From VRUE01 sp963742535 (lineage in GTDB: Bacteria > Actinomycetota > Thermoleophilia > Solirubrobacterales > 70-9): DNA of 64,000 bases. The notes under the pieces are model-generated. The model did no database searches. It saw nothing but the letters and a program-made list of their open reading frames with translations, and was not told the origin of the DNA. The DNA is taken from contig CAVUMC010000002.1 in assembly GCA_963742535.1 (NCBI GenBank), forward strand, positions 2,542,001 to 2,606,000, in the 5' to 3' direction. This document shows, in pieces, positions 48,246-60,200 of the stretch (position 1 is the stretch's first letter; every line of letters starts with the position of its first letter). Made by a program: the position numbers and the translations under genes.

Positions 48246-51200
48246 ATGGTAAGAGCCCCGGGGGGTGGCTCACTGATTGCGGTAGTCGGTATTTCATGCC
48301 GGCTTCCGCACGCGCCCGATCCGGAGGCGTATTGGCAGTTGCTGGCGGGCGGTCGGGACGCGATTTCGGAGCTTCCCGCGGAGCGCTGGGAGTTGGCAGG
48401 TGGGGGTAGTGACGAGGCGCTGAGAGAGGAGCCGGGGGCGCTCCTCGGCGGGTTCATCGATGGCGTCGATCGCTTCGATTCGGAGCTGTTCGGCATCTCG
48501 CCGCGGGAGGCGGCGGCGATGGACCCGCAGCAGCGCCTCGCGCTCGAGCTCGCTTGGGAGGCGCTGGAGAACGCCGGCATCGCTCCCGGCGCGCTCGCGG
48601 ACGCATCGGCTGGCGTCTTCCTCGGGGCGATCGCCGGCGACTACGCGCACCTGCTCGACCGGCGTGGCGAGGAGGCGGTCGGCCGCCACGCGATCACCGG
48701 CCTGCACCGCGGCATCATCGCCAACCGGGTCTCCTATGCGCTTGGCCTGCGCGGCCCGAGCCTGACCGTCGACGCGGCTCAATCGGCCTCGCTGGTCGCG
48801 GTTCACCTGGCCTGCGAGAGCCTGCGCCGGGGAGAGAGCGGGGTGGCGCTGGCAGGGGGCGTCCACCTCAACCTCGACCCGCGCGGTGCGCTCTCGCTGA
48901 CCCGGGTTGGTGCGCTCTCGCCCGACGGGCGCTGCTTCACCTTCGACGCCCGTGCCAACGGCTTCGTCCGCGGGGAGGGCGGTGGCGTCGTCGTGCTCAA
49001 GCCGCTGAGCGCGGCGCTGGCCGATGGCGATCGCGTTCTCTGTGTGATCCGCGGCAGCGCGGTCAACAACGACGGTGGCGGTCGCAGCCTGACCACCCCC
49101 AGCCAGGCGGCTCAGGAGGCTGTGATCAAGAGCGCCTACAGGCGCGCCGGGGTGCGCCGTTCCGAGGTCCAGTACGTCGAGCTCCACGGCACTGGTACCC
49201 GGGTCGGGGACCCGATCGAGGCGGCGGCTCTGGGCGCCGCCCTCGGCGCCGGTCGCAGTGGCGAGAAGGCGCTGCCGGTGGGCTCGGCAAAGACCAACGT
49301 CGGCCACCTCGAGGGAGCGGCCGGGATCACCGGCCTGATCAAGGCGGCGCTCTCGATCGAGCACGGCGAGCTCCCGGCCAGCCTCAACTTCGAGCGTCCC
49401 AACCCGGAGATTCCCCTCGACGAGCTCGGCCTGCGAGTGCAGGCGGAGCGGGGGGCCTGGCCGCACCGCGACCGTCCGCTGCTGGCCGGGGTCAGCTCCT
49501 TCGGCGTCGGCGGCACGAACTGCCACGTGGTCCTCTCCGACCTCGAAGCGAAAGAGCAGAGAAGCCGAAGTAATAAGGGAAAGAGGTCCAAAGGTAGGAC
49601 CGCGGCGGATGCGCGGCCAGGGGCGGTGCCGTTGTTGCTCTCGGCGGCCTCCCGTCCGGCGCTGCGCGAGGGGGCGGCACGGCTCGCGGACCACCTGGAG
49701 GCGAACCCGGAGCTCGGCCTTCTCGACGTAGCCGCCTCGCTGGCGACGACCCGGGCCCAGCTCGGCCGCCGGGCGGCGATCGCCGGGCTGGAGCGCGAGC
49801 AGGTCCTGGGCGAGCTCCGCGATCTTGCCGCGGGGCGTTCCGGCGAGTTCGCCATCGGAGTCGCCCGGGCGGACGAGCATGCGCTCGGCTACCTCTTCAC
49901 CGGCCAGGGCTCCCAGCGACCTGGCATGGGCAAGGAGCTCTACGGGGCCTACCCCGCCTACCGCGAGGCCTTCGACCGCGCCTGCGAGGCGATCGACCCG
50001 CTGATCGGCCGCTCGCTGAAGCGGTTGGTCTTCAGCAAGGAGGGCTCGAAGCAGGCCAAGAAGCTTGCCCACACCACCTACGCCCAGCCGGCGCTCTTCG
50101 CGACCCAGGTGGCCCTTGGCCGGCTCTACGAGAGTTGGGGCCTCGAGCCCGAGGCGATGGCCGGCCACTCCGTCGGTGAGATCGCCGCTGTCCACCTGGC
50201 GGGCGTGCTTTCTTTGGAGGACGCGGCGAAGCTCGTCTGCGCTCGCGGTGCCCTGATGGGTGCCCTGCCCGAGGGCGGGGCGATGCTGGCGCTGGAGGCG
50301 ACCGAGGCGGAAACACTCGACCTGATCGCCGGCAAGGAGTCAGAGCTCTCTTTGGCCGCGGTCAATTCGCCGCGCTCCTGCGTCATCTCCGGCAGGGCGG
50401 AGGCAATCGACGAGTGCGAAGCCGGCTGGAAGGAGCAAGGCAAGCGGGCCAAGCGCCTCGACGTCTCCCACGCCTTCCACTCGCCGCTGATGGAGCCGAT
50501 GCTGGAGGAGTTCGCTGAGCTCTGCGCGACGCTCGAGTTCAAGGCGCCGCGGGTGCCGGTCATTTCCTGCGTCAACGGTGAGCCGTTGACGCGGGAGCAG
50601 GCAGCCGACCCCGCCTACTGGGTCAGCCACGCCCGCCAGGCGGTGCGATTCGCCGACGCGGTCGGTGTGCTGCTCGGCCGAAACATCACTACGTGCATAG
50701 AGATCGGCCCCGACCCGGTGCTCTGCACGATGGCCTCGGAGTGCCTGGACGACGAGGTGGAGCTCGCCCTCGCCTCTGCCCTACGCCAGGGACAACCGGA
50801 GGCGCGAAGCGCTCTTGGCGCTCTCGGCACCGCCCACGTCGACGGGGCCCGGATCGACTGGGAGGCCTTCTTCGCGGGTTCGGGCGCCAAGCGGGTTGGG
50901 CTGCCTACCTACGCCTTCCAGCGCCAGCGGTATTGGCTGGACGACGAGCCGGGGGAGGGCACGGCCGAGACATCTGCCTCAGTCGATGCCTTGGCTTCGA
51001 GCGTGGCCGAGCCGGCCGAGGGGCTCGCGGCTGAGCTCGCGGGCCTATCGGAGCGGGAGCGCTACCAGCACGCGTTGGAGCTCGTCCGGGCCGAGGTGGC
51101 GGGGGTCCTGGGTGGGATCCAGCTCGAAGAGGTGGAGGCGGATCGGGCCTTCAAAGAGCTCGGCTTCGACTCAGCCGCCGCGGCCGACCTGCGCCGGCGG

Positions 51201-54200
51201 CTGCGGATCGCGAGCGGCCTGCGGATCGGCGCCACCGCCGTCTTTGACCACCCGTCTTCCGCTGCACTGGCACGGCACCTGGTGGCGCTGGCGACCGGTG
51301 AAGGGAAGCGCGGTGTCGCGGCCAGAGCTAAGGCCGCCGCTACGACCGACGACCCGATCGCGATCGTCGGCATGGCCTGCCGCCTGCCGGGGGCCTCCTC
51401 GCCCCGAGAGCTCTGGCAACTGCTCGGCGCCGAGGCCGATGCGACCTCCGAGTTCCCCAGCGACCGCGGCTGGGAGCGCGAGCGCCTCTTCGACCCCGAC
51501 CCCGACAGCGCCGAGAAGACCTACACCTGGCGCGGCGGCTTCCTCGCGGAGGCCGGTCATTTCGATGCCGAGTTCTTCGGCATCTCCCCGCGCGAGGCGA
51601 TCGCGATGGACCCGCAGCAGCGCCTGCTCCTGGAAGCGGCTTGGGAGGCCTGCGAGGAAGCCGGCATCGACCCCACCCACCTGCGCGGCGAGCAGACCGG
51701 GGTCTTTGCCGGGGTCAGCTCCCAGGACTACAGCGCCGGCCTGCGCGGGGGAGGCGACGGTGCCGAGGGCTACCGGCTGACCGGCAGCGCCACCAGCGTC
51801 GCCTCCGGTCGCGTCTCCTACTTCCTTGGCCTCGAGGGCCCGGCGATCAGCGTCGACACCGCCTGCTCCTCTTCGCTGGTGGCGATCCACCTCGCGGCGG
51901 GGTCGCTGCTGCGCGGCGAGTGCACACTGGCCCTGGCCGGCGGCGCAACCGTGCTCGGCAGCCCTGGGATCTTCACCGAGTTCTCCCGCCAGCGCGGCCT
52001 CGCCCCCGACGGGCGCTGCAAGTCATTCGCGGAGGGAGCCGACGGCACCGCCTGGGCCGAGGGCGTGGGGATGCTCGTCTTGGAGCGGCTCTCAGAGGCC
52101 GAAGCCAACGGCCACCACGTCCTCGCCACGATCAAGGGGAGCGCGGTCAACCAGGACGGCGCCTCCAATGGCCTCACCGCTCCCAACGGGCCGTCGCAGG
52201 AGCGGGTGATTCGCCAGGCGCTGGCAAATGCCCGGCTCGATTCCGGCGACGTCGACATGGTCGAGGCCCACGGCACCGGCACCTCTCTCGGCGACCCGAT
52301 CGAGGCCGGCGCCCTGCTCGCCACCTACGGCCAGGACCGCGAGCAGCCACTGCGGCTCGGCTCCTTGAAGTCGAACATCGGCCACGCCCAGGCTGCGGCT
52401 GGCGTCTCGGGCGTGATCAAGACGGTGCTGGCGATGCGCGAGGGCACGATGCCGAAGACGCTCCACGTCGACAGTCCCTCCTCGAAGATCGATTGGGAGG
52501 CGGGGAAGGTCGAGCTGCTGACCGAGGCGCGCGAGTGGGAGACCGATGGCAAGCCGCGGCGGGCCGCCGTCTCCTCCTTCGGCATCAGCGGTACCAACGC
52601 GCACCTGATCTTGGAGGAGGCGCCCGTGACCGGACGGGACCCCGGCTCGGGCGCCTCCGCCGAGAACCGCGATGGGGCAGGGCCCCGCTCGGTTCTCCAC
52701 CACCCCTCCTCCTCTCCGCCAAGGGCCCTGAGGCGCTTGCCGCGCAGGCCTCTCGCCTCGCCGCCCATCTCGAGCAGAACCCCGAGCTGGAGCTGGCCGA
52801 TCTCGCCTACTCGCTCGCCAAGACCAGAGCCCACCACGAGCAGAGAGCGGCCGTGGCGGCGGGCGATCGCGGGGAGGCGCTGGCGGGACTGCGGGCGATC
52901 GCGGCTGGGGAAAGCCACCCCGCTGCCCTCGCCGGCAGCGTTCGCGGCGAGGCGGGGGCCGTCCTCCTCTTTCCCGGCCAGGGCTCGCAGTGGATCGGCA
53001 TGGGGATCGAGCTGGCACAGTCCTCGCCCGCTTTCGCCGCGGCGATGGCTGAGTGCGAAGCGGCGCTGGAGCCTCACCTCGGCTTCGGCCTCCGCGATGC
53101 GATCGCGGGAAAGAAGGGGGCGCCCTCGTTGGAGCGGGTCGACGTGGTCCAGCCGGCCCTCTTCGCGGTCATGGTCAGCCTCGCCCGTCTCTGGCAGGCC
53201 AGCGGCCTCGAGCCGGCCGCGGTGATGGGCCATTCCCAGGGTGAGATCGCCGCCGCTCATGTCGCCGGTGCGCTCAGCCTGGAGGACGCGGCCCGCCTGG
53301 CCGCGACCCGGGCCAAGCTGATCTCCAGGATCGCCGGCAAGGGGGGCATGGTCTCCCTGGTCGCGCCGCGCGAGCGGGTCGAAGAGCTGATCGAGCCCTG
53401 GGGCGAGGAGATCGAGATCGCGGCTCGCAACAGCCCCTCGGCGACGCTCGTCTCCGGCACCAGCGGGGCGCTCGCGGAGCTGCTCGCGGCCTGCACTGAG
53501 ATCGATGAGATCGGCGCCCGCGCGGTGGCGGTCGACTACGCCTCGCACTCCCACCACGTCGAGGTCCTGCGCGAGGAGTTGCTCGAGTCGCTCGCCGGGA
53601 TCACACCCCGCTCGGGCGAGATCCCCTTCCACTCCACGGTCACCGGCGGCCCGCTCGACACGGCTGGGCTCGATGCCGCGTACTGGTACCGCAACCTGCG
53701 CCAGACGGTCCTCTTCGAGGACGCCTGCCGTGGTCTGCTCGAGGCCGGCCACCGGGTCCTGATCGAGGCCAGCCCTCACCCGGTGCTCGCCCTGGCGTTG
53801 AACGAGACGATCGAGCAGGTTGCGCCGGGCAAGGCGGCCGTGGTCGAGACGCTGCGCCGCGAAGAAGGGGGAGAAGGTCGCTTCGCCCGCTCCCTCGCCG
53901 CCGCCCACACGCACGGCGCCGAGGTCGATTGGAATGCCTTCTTCGCCGGCTCCGGGGCGAGCGCGGTGCCGCTGCCCACCTATCCGTTCCAGCGCAAGCG
54001 CTACTGGCTGGCGTCGGTCCCGGGCGGCGCCGATCCCAGGGCCCTGGGCCAAAGAGCCCTCACCCATCCCTTCCTGGCGGCGGCGATCGAGGATCCGGAG
54101 GACGAGAGCTTCTCCCTCAGCGGCCGCGTCTCGCTTGCGGAGCACCCCTGGTTGGCGGATCACGCCGTGGCCGGCACGGCGATCCTGCCCGGCAGCGCCT

Positions 54201-57200
54201 TCCTCGAGCTGGCGCATTTCGCCGGGCGAGAGGCGGGGACGGAGGCGGTCGAGGAGCTGACGGTCCAGGCGCCGCTTCTCCTCGCTGAGACTCCGGTGGC
54301 GCTGCGGGTCTCGGTCTCGGCCCCCAGTGAGGGGATCCGCGAGGTTGCGATTCACTCCCGTCCCGAGGAAGACGGGGCGGAATGGACTCGCAACGCCACC
54401 GGCACCCTCAGCACCAGGGCGCCCCAGGCTTCCGCGCCAGCGGCCGAGTGGCCGCCCCGTGGTGCCGAGCAGGCCGACTTGGATGCTCTGCGTGCCCGCC
54501 TGGTCGAGGCGGGCTTCGAATACGGCGAGGCCTTCGGGGGGCTGACCGGCGTCTGGCGCCGCGGCGAGGAGACCTACGCCGAGGTCTCGCTGCCCGAAGG
54601 CGCAGGCGGCACGGATGATTTTCTCCTCCACCCGGCGCTGCTCGACGCCGCCCTGCACCCGCTTGGGATGGACGCCGAGCAGGGCCCGCGGCTGCTCTTC
54701 TCCTTCCGTGGCTTCTCGCTGTTGGAGGAGGCCGGCAACGAGCTGCGAGTGCGGATTTCAGGCGGCGAGCAGGATGTACGCCTCGATCTCTTCGACGGAC
54801 TCGGCAGTTCGCTGGGCGGGATCGAGTCGGGGGTCACCCGGCCCTTCGATCCGTCTCAGCTGCAGGCGAAGGACCCCCTCTATGGGATCTCCTGGCAGGT
54901 GCTTCCAGCGCCCGCCGGCGAGCCTGGTTCCGAGGTGCGGATCGAGGATCTGTGTGGGGTCACCGGTAGCGCTCGTGACCTCTGCGTCCGCGCCCTCGAT
55001 CGCATCCAGGGTTTCCTCGCCGAGGAAGGGGAGGAGACCCGGCTCGCGATCCTCACCCAGGGTGCCTTCGCGACCGCTCCCGACGAGTCGCCTGATCCGG
55101 CCCAGGCCGCCGTCGCGGGTCTGCTCGGCTCCGCTGCTTCCGAGCATCCGGGGCGTTTCCTTCTTCTCGATACCGATGGCAGCGAGGCCTCCGCGGCGGT
55201 TCTCGAGGGCGCCCTGGCCGCCGAGGAGACCCAGCTCGCCCTGCGCGAAGGGAAGCTGTTGGTGCCACGACTGGCCGAGTCCGCTGAAGGCAAAGGCGAG
55301 TCGGCGGGGCTCGACCCGCAGCGCACGATCCTGATCACCGGCGCCACCGGCGCCCTTGGCTCGCTGATCGCCCGCCGCCTCGTCGAGAACCACGGCGCCC
55401 GCCGCCTGCTCCTGGCGAGTCGCTCCGGCGAAGAAGCCGAGGGAGCGAAGGAGCTGCGGGAAGAGCTCGAGCAACTGGGTGCCGACGTCACGGTCGCCGC
55501 CTGCGACGTCTCAAGGCGAGAGCGGCTCGAGCAACTGCTCGGGGAAATCGACCCCGAGCACCCCCTCGGTGCGGTGATCCATTGCGCCGCCGTCCTCGAT
55601 GGCGCCACCGTGGCCAACGCCAACGCCGAGCAGATCGAGCGCATCCTGGCTCCCAAGGCCGAAGCCGCCCAGCACCTGCACGAGCTGACCGCGGAGCTGG
55701 ACCTCACCCACTTCATCTGCTTCTCCTCCGTCGCCGGCATGCTCGGCCTGCCGGGCCTGGGCGGTTACGCCGCCGCCAACTCCTACCTCGACGCACTCGC
55801 GCAGGCGAGGAAGGCGGGGGGCCTCGCGGCCACCTCGATCGCCTGGGGTCTTTGGCAGGGCGACGCCGGCATGTCCGCGAGCCTGGGCGATGCGGGCGTA
55901 GCGCGGGCCAGCCGCAGCGGCATCGCCCCGCTCTCCGCCGAGCGGGGTTTGGCCCTCTTCGACCGGGCCCTCGCCGCTGAGGGAGGCCTGTTGGCGCTGA
56001 TGGGGCTGGATCGCGTCAGCATCAGGGCCGGTGCGGCGGCCGGCACTTTGCCGGCCTTGCTCTCCGGCCTGGCGCCGAGCCGGCCTCTGGCCGTGGCTTC
56101 CTCCTCGCTGGCGGCTCGTCTCGCCGCCCTGCCCGCGGCCGAGCGCGAGCAAAGGCTGGGCGAGCTCGTCCGCACTGAAGCCGCGGCGGTGCTCGGTCAC
56201 GACTCCGCCACCGAGGTGCCGCCCGAGCGGGCCTTCAAGGACCTCGGCTTCGATTCGCTGGCGGCGGTCGAGCTGCGCAATCGCCTCAACGAGGTCACCG
56301 GCCTTCGTCTCGCCTCCACCGCCGTCTTCGACTATCCCAACGCCGCCGCCCTCACCGCCCACCTCGCCGGCGGGGTTACGGGATCGAGCGCTCCGGCGCG
56401 GGTTGCTGCGCCGCGGGCTCAGGCCGCCGAGGAGCCGATCGCGATCGTCGGCATGGCCTGCCGCCTGCCGGGCGGGGTCTCCTCTCCGCGGGGGCTCTGG
56501 TCTCTCGTGCAGGAGGGACGGGACGCGGTCGGCTCCCTGCCCGCGGATCGCGGTTGGAATGCCGAGAGCATCTACACCTCCGTCCCCGGTGCTCCTGAGT
56601 ATCGGCGCGAAGGCGGCTTCCTCGACGGGGCGGCCGAGTTCGACCCGGGTTTCTTCGGCATCTCGCCGCGCGAGGCGACGGCGATGGACCCCCAGCAGCG
56701 GCTGGCGCTCGAATCATCCTGGGAGGCGCTAGAGGATGCGGGGATCGATCCGTTGGGGCTGCGGGGGACCGAGACGGGGGTCTTCACCGGCGTCGTCGAC
56801 TCGGACTACGGGGTCGCGGCGAGCGATGTTCCCGGCGCCAGCGCAAGCGTTGCCTCCGGCCGCGTCTCCTATGTCCTCGGCCTCGAGGGCCCGGCGATCA
56901 GCGTCGACACCGCCTGCTCCTCCTCGCTGGTGGCGATGCACCTCGCTTCCAGTGCCCTGCAGCGGGGCGAGTGCTCCCTTGCTCTGGCGGGAGGTGTCTC
57001 GGTCATCGTTACGCCGGCCGTCTTCGGCTACTTCAGCAACCAGCAGGGCCTGGCGCGGGACGGGCGCAGCAAGGCCTTCGCCGAGGCCGCGGACGGCGCC
57101 GGCTTTGCCGAGGGCGTGGGGATGCTCGTCTTGGAGCGGCTCTCCGAGGCCGAAGCAAACGGTCATCGTGTCCTCGCCACGATCCGCGGCAGCGCGGTCA

Positions 57201-60200
57201 ACCAGGACGGTGCCTCGAACGGACTCACCGCCCCCAACGGACCCTCGCAGGAGCGGGTGATTCGCCAGGCGCTGGCCAACGCTGGGCTCGAGCCGCAAGA
57301 GGTCGACATGGTCGAGGCCCACGGCACCGGGACCGCTCTCGGTGACCCGATCGAGGCCGGCGCCCTGCTCGCGACCTACGGCCAAGACCGCGACGAGCCT
57401 CTGAAGCTCGGTTCGCTGAAGTCGAACATCGGTCACACCCAAGCCGCGGCCGGCGTGAGTGGCGTGATCAAGGCCGTGCTGGCGATACGTGCGGGCCGGA
57501 TGCCGAAGACGCTTCACGTCGACCAGCCCTCTTCCAAGATCGATTGGGAGACGGGCAGGGTCGAGCTGCTGACCGAGGCGCGCGAGTGGGAGACCGATGG
57601 CCACCCCCGCCGCGCTGGGGTCTCTTCCTTCGGCATCAGCGGCACTAACGCCCATCTGATCTTGGAGGAGGCGCCCGTTGCCGGTCGGGACCCCGGCACG
57701 GGCGCTTCCTCCAAGGACCTAGACGGGGAAAACACCTTCCCCGCTGGTCCTTTGCCGCTGCTCCTCTCCGCCAAAGGAGAGGAGGCGCTGGCCGAGCAAG
57801 CCGCTCGTCTCGCCGCGCATCTCGAGGAGGACCCCGAGCTCTCCCTCGCCGACCTTGCCTACTCCCTCGCGACCACTCGCGCCGACCTGCGGAGAAGAGC
57901 GGTGGTGGTTGCCGAGAGCGGGGAGGAGCTCGCCGAGGGACTCAGCGCTCTCGCCAAGGGCGAGCGCCCACCGAACGCAGTCCTCGCCAAGACACCACCG
58001 AGCCCACGTCTCGCCTACCTCTTCACCGGCCAGGGCTCCCAGCGAGCGGGCATGGGCAAGGAGCTCTATGAGACCTACCCGGCCTACCGCGAGGGGTTGG
58101 ATCAGGTGTTTGCCGAGATCGACCCGCTGATCGGTCGCTCCCTCGCCGAGCTGATCTTCAGCGAGGAGGGATCGAGCGAGGCCATCGAGCTCGCCCACAC
58201 CACTTACGCCCAGCCGGCTCTGTTCGCAACGCAGGTCGCTCTCGGTTGCTTCTATGAGAGCTGGGGCTTGAAGCCCGAGGCAATGACTGGTCACTCGGTC
58301 GGCGAGATCAGCGCCGCCCATCTCGCCGGCGTCCTCTCGCTGAAGGACGCGGCAAAGCTCGTCTGCTCCCGAGGTGCCCTGATGGGAGCACTGCCCGAGG
58401 GCGGGGCGATGCTGGCGATCGAGGCGACCGAGGTGGAAGCACTCGACCTGATCACCGGTAGGGAGTCTGAGCTCTCCCTCGCCGCGATCAACTCGCCCAG
58501 CTCCTGCGTGATTTCGGGAGCCGAGTCCGCGATCAATGCCTGCGAAGCCGCCTGGAAGGGGGAGGGCAAGCGGGCCAAGCGCCTCGACGTCTCCCACGCC
58601 TTCCACTCGCCGCTGATGGAGCCGATGCTCGAGGAGTTCGCAGAGGTCTGCCAGAGCCTCGAGCTCACGGCGCCCCAGCTACCGATCGTTTCCTGTCTCA
58701 CCGGTGAGCTGCTTACCGCGGAGCAGGCCACCGATCCCGCTTACTGGGTGACCCACGTTCGCCAGCCGGTTCGCTTCGCCGCCGCGGTCGCGACCCTGCT
58801 CGGCGAAGGCACCACGACGGCGCTCGAGCTCGGCCCCGACCCTGTGCTCTGCGCGATGGCTGCCGAGTGCCTCGGCGAGGGCCAAGAGCTCGCGCTCGCT
58901 CCAGCTCTTCGCTCCGGGAACTTCGAGCCGCAAAGCGCTCTAAGCGGCCTCGCTATTGCTCATGCCACCGGCGCCTCGGTCAACTGGGGCGCCTTCTTCA
59001 AAGGCTCGGGCGCACACCAGGTGCCGCTTCCCACCTACCCCTTCCAGCGCCAGCGCTACTGGCTCTCCTCACAAGGCAGGGGAGCCGATGCCACTGCCCT
59101 CGGCCAAAGCGCCCTCTCGCATCCCTTCTTGGCGGCGGCGATCGAGGAGCCCGAAGGCGAAGCGCTCTCCCTAAGCGGTCGCATCTCTCTTGCTGAGCAC
59201 TCCTGGCTCTCTGACCAAGCTTTGGGTGGCCAGACGATTCTTCCCGGCACCGCCTTCTTGGAGGCCGCGCTCTACGCCGGCGAGCAGACCGGTGCTCCGT
59301 CGGTTGAGGAGCTCACCCTGCAAACGCCGCTCGTCCTCACCGACACCCCGGTGGCGCTGCGGGTCTCGCTCTCGGCGCCCGAGCAGGGCAGGCGAGAGCT
59401 CTCGATCCACTCCCGCCCTGAAGAAGAAGGAGCGCAGTGGACCAAGAACGCCTCGGGCACCCTCGCCGAGGGTGAGCCCGTTGAGCTGGAGCCCCATCCG
59501 GATGGCTTTCTGATCCATCCAGCCCTGCTCGAGGCCGCTTTCCAGCCAGCCGGCTCAGCGGATGGAGAGGAGATGCATTTCGCCTCCTTCTCCGGCGCCT
59601 CGCTGTATGAGGGGGCCGGCGGCGAGCTGCGGGTGAGGGTCGCCGGTGCGACGACTCGTCGCTTCGATCCCGCCGAGCTTCCAGCCCAGGCAAACCTCCC
59701 TCTCTACGCCTTGGCGTGGGAGCGCTTGGAGCCGTCCGCGGCGGGAGACGCGGAAGCGCCGAGCGGGGGGCAGCGGGAGGTCGAGATCTGGCGCACGCCC
59801 AAGGCCGCAAACGCCAAAGAGGCGACCCTCGACCTGCTGGCAAAGCTCCAGGAGTTCCTCGCCAAGGAAGAGGAAGACTCCCGCCTGGCGATCCTCACTC
59901 AGGGCGCCTTCGCCACGGATCGCTCTGAGTCACCCGACCCAGCCGGAGCTGCCCTGGCGGGTCTTGCCAGCGCCGCCGCCGCCGAGCATCCCGGGCGCAT
60001 CTGCTTGATCGACACCGATGGCACCGAGGTCTCTGAAGCCGCGCTGCAGAGTGCGCTCTTTTCGGCGGAGCCCCAGCTCTCCTTGCGCCAGGGGGTGCTC
60101 TTGGCGCCGCGCCTTGGCCAAAACGAGGCAGCAGCAGAGGAGCCGATCGAGCTCGATCCAAATCGCACCGTTCTCATCACCGGCGCCACCGGTGGTCTCG

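Noticed and set aside
48294..50195. A 633-residue leftward open frame under the PKS (and a 777-residue one at 52325-54658)
   Set aside because: Mirror-strand frames caused by high GC3 in the PKS; they have no protein-like motifs and the PKS domains on the other strand are unmistakable.
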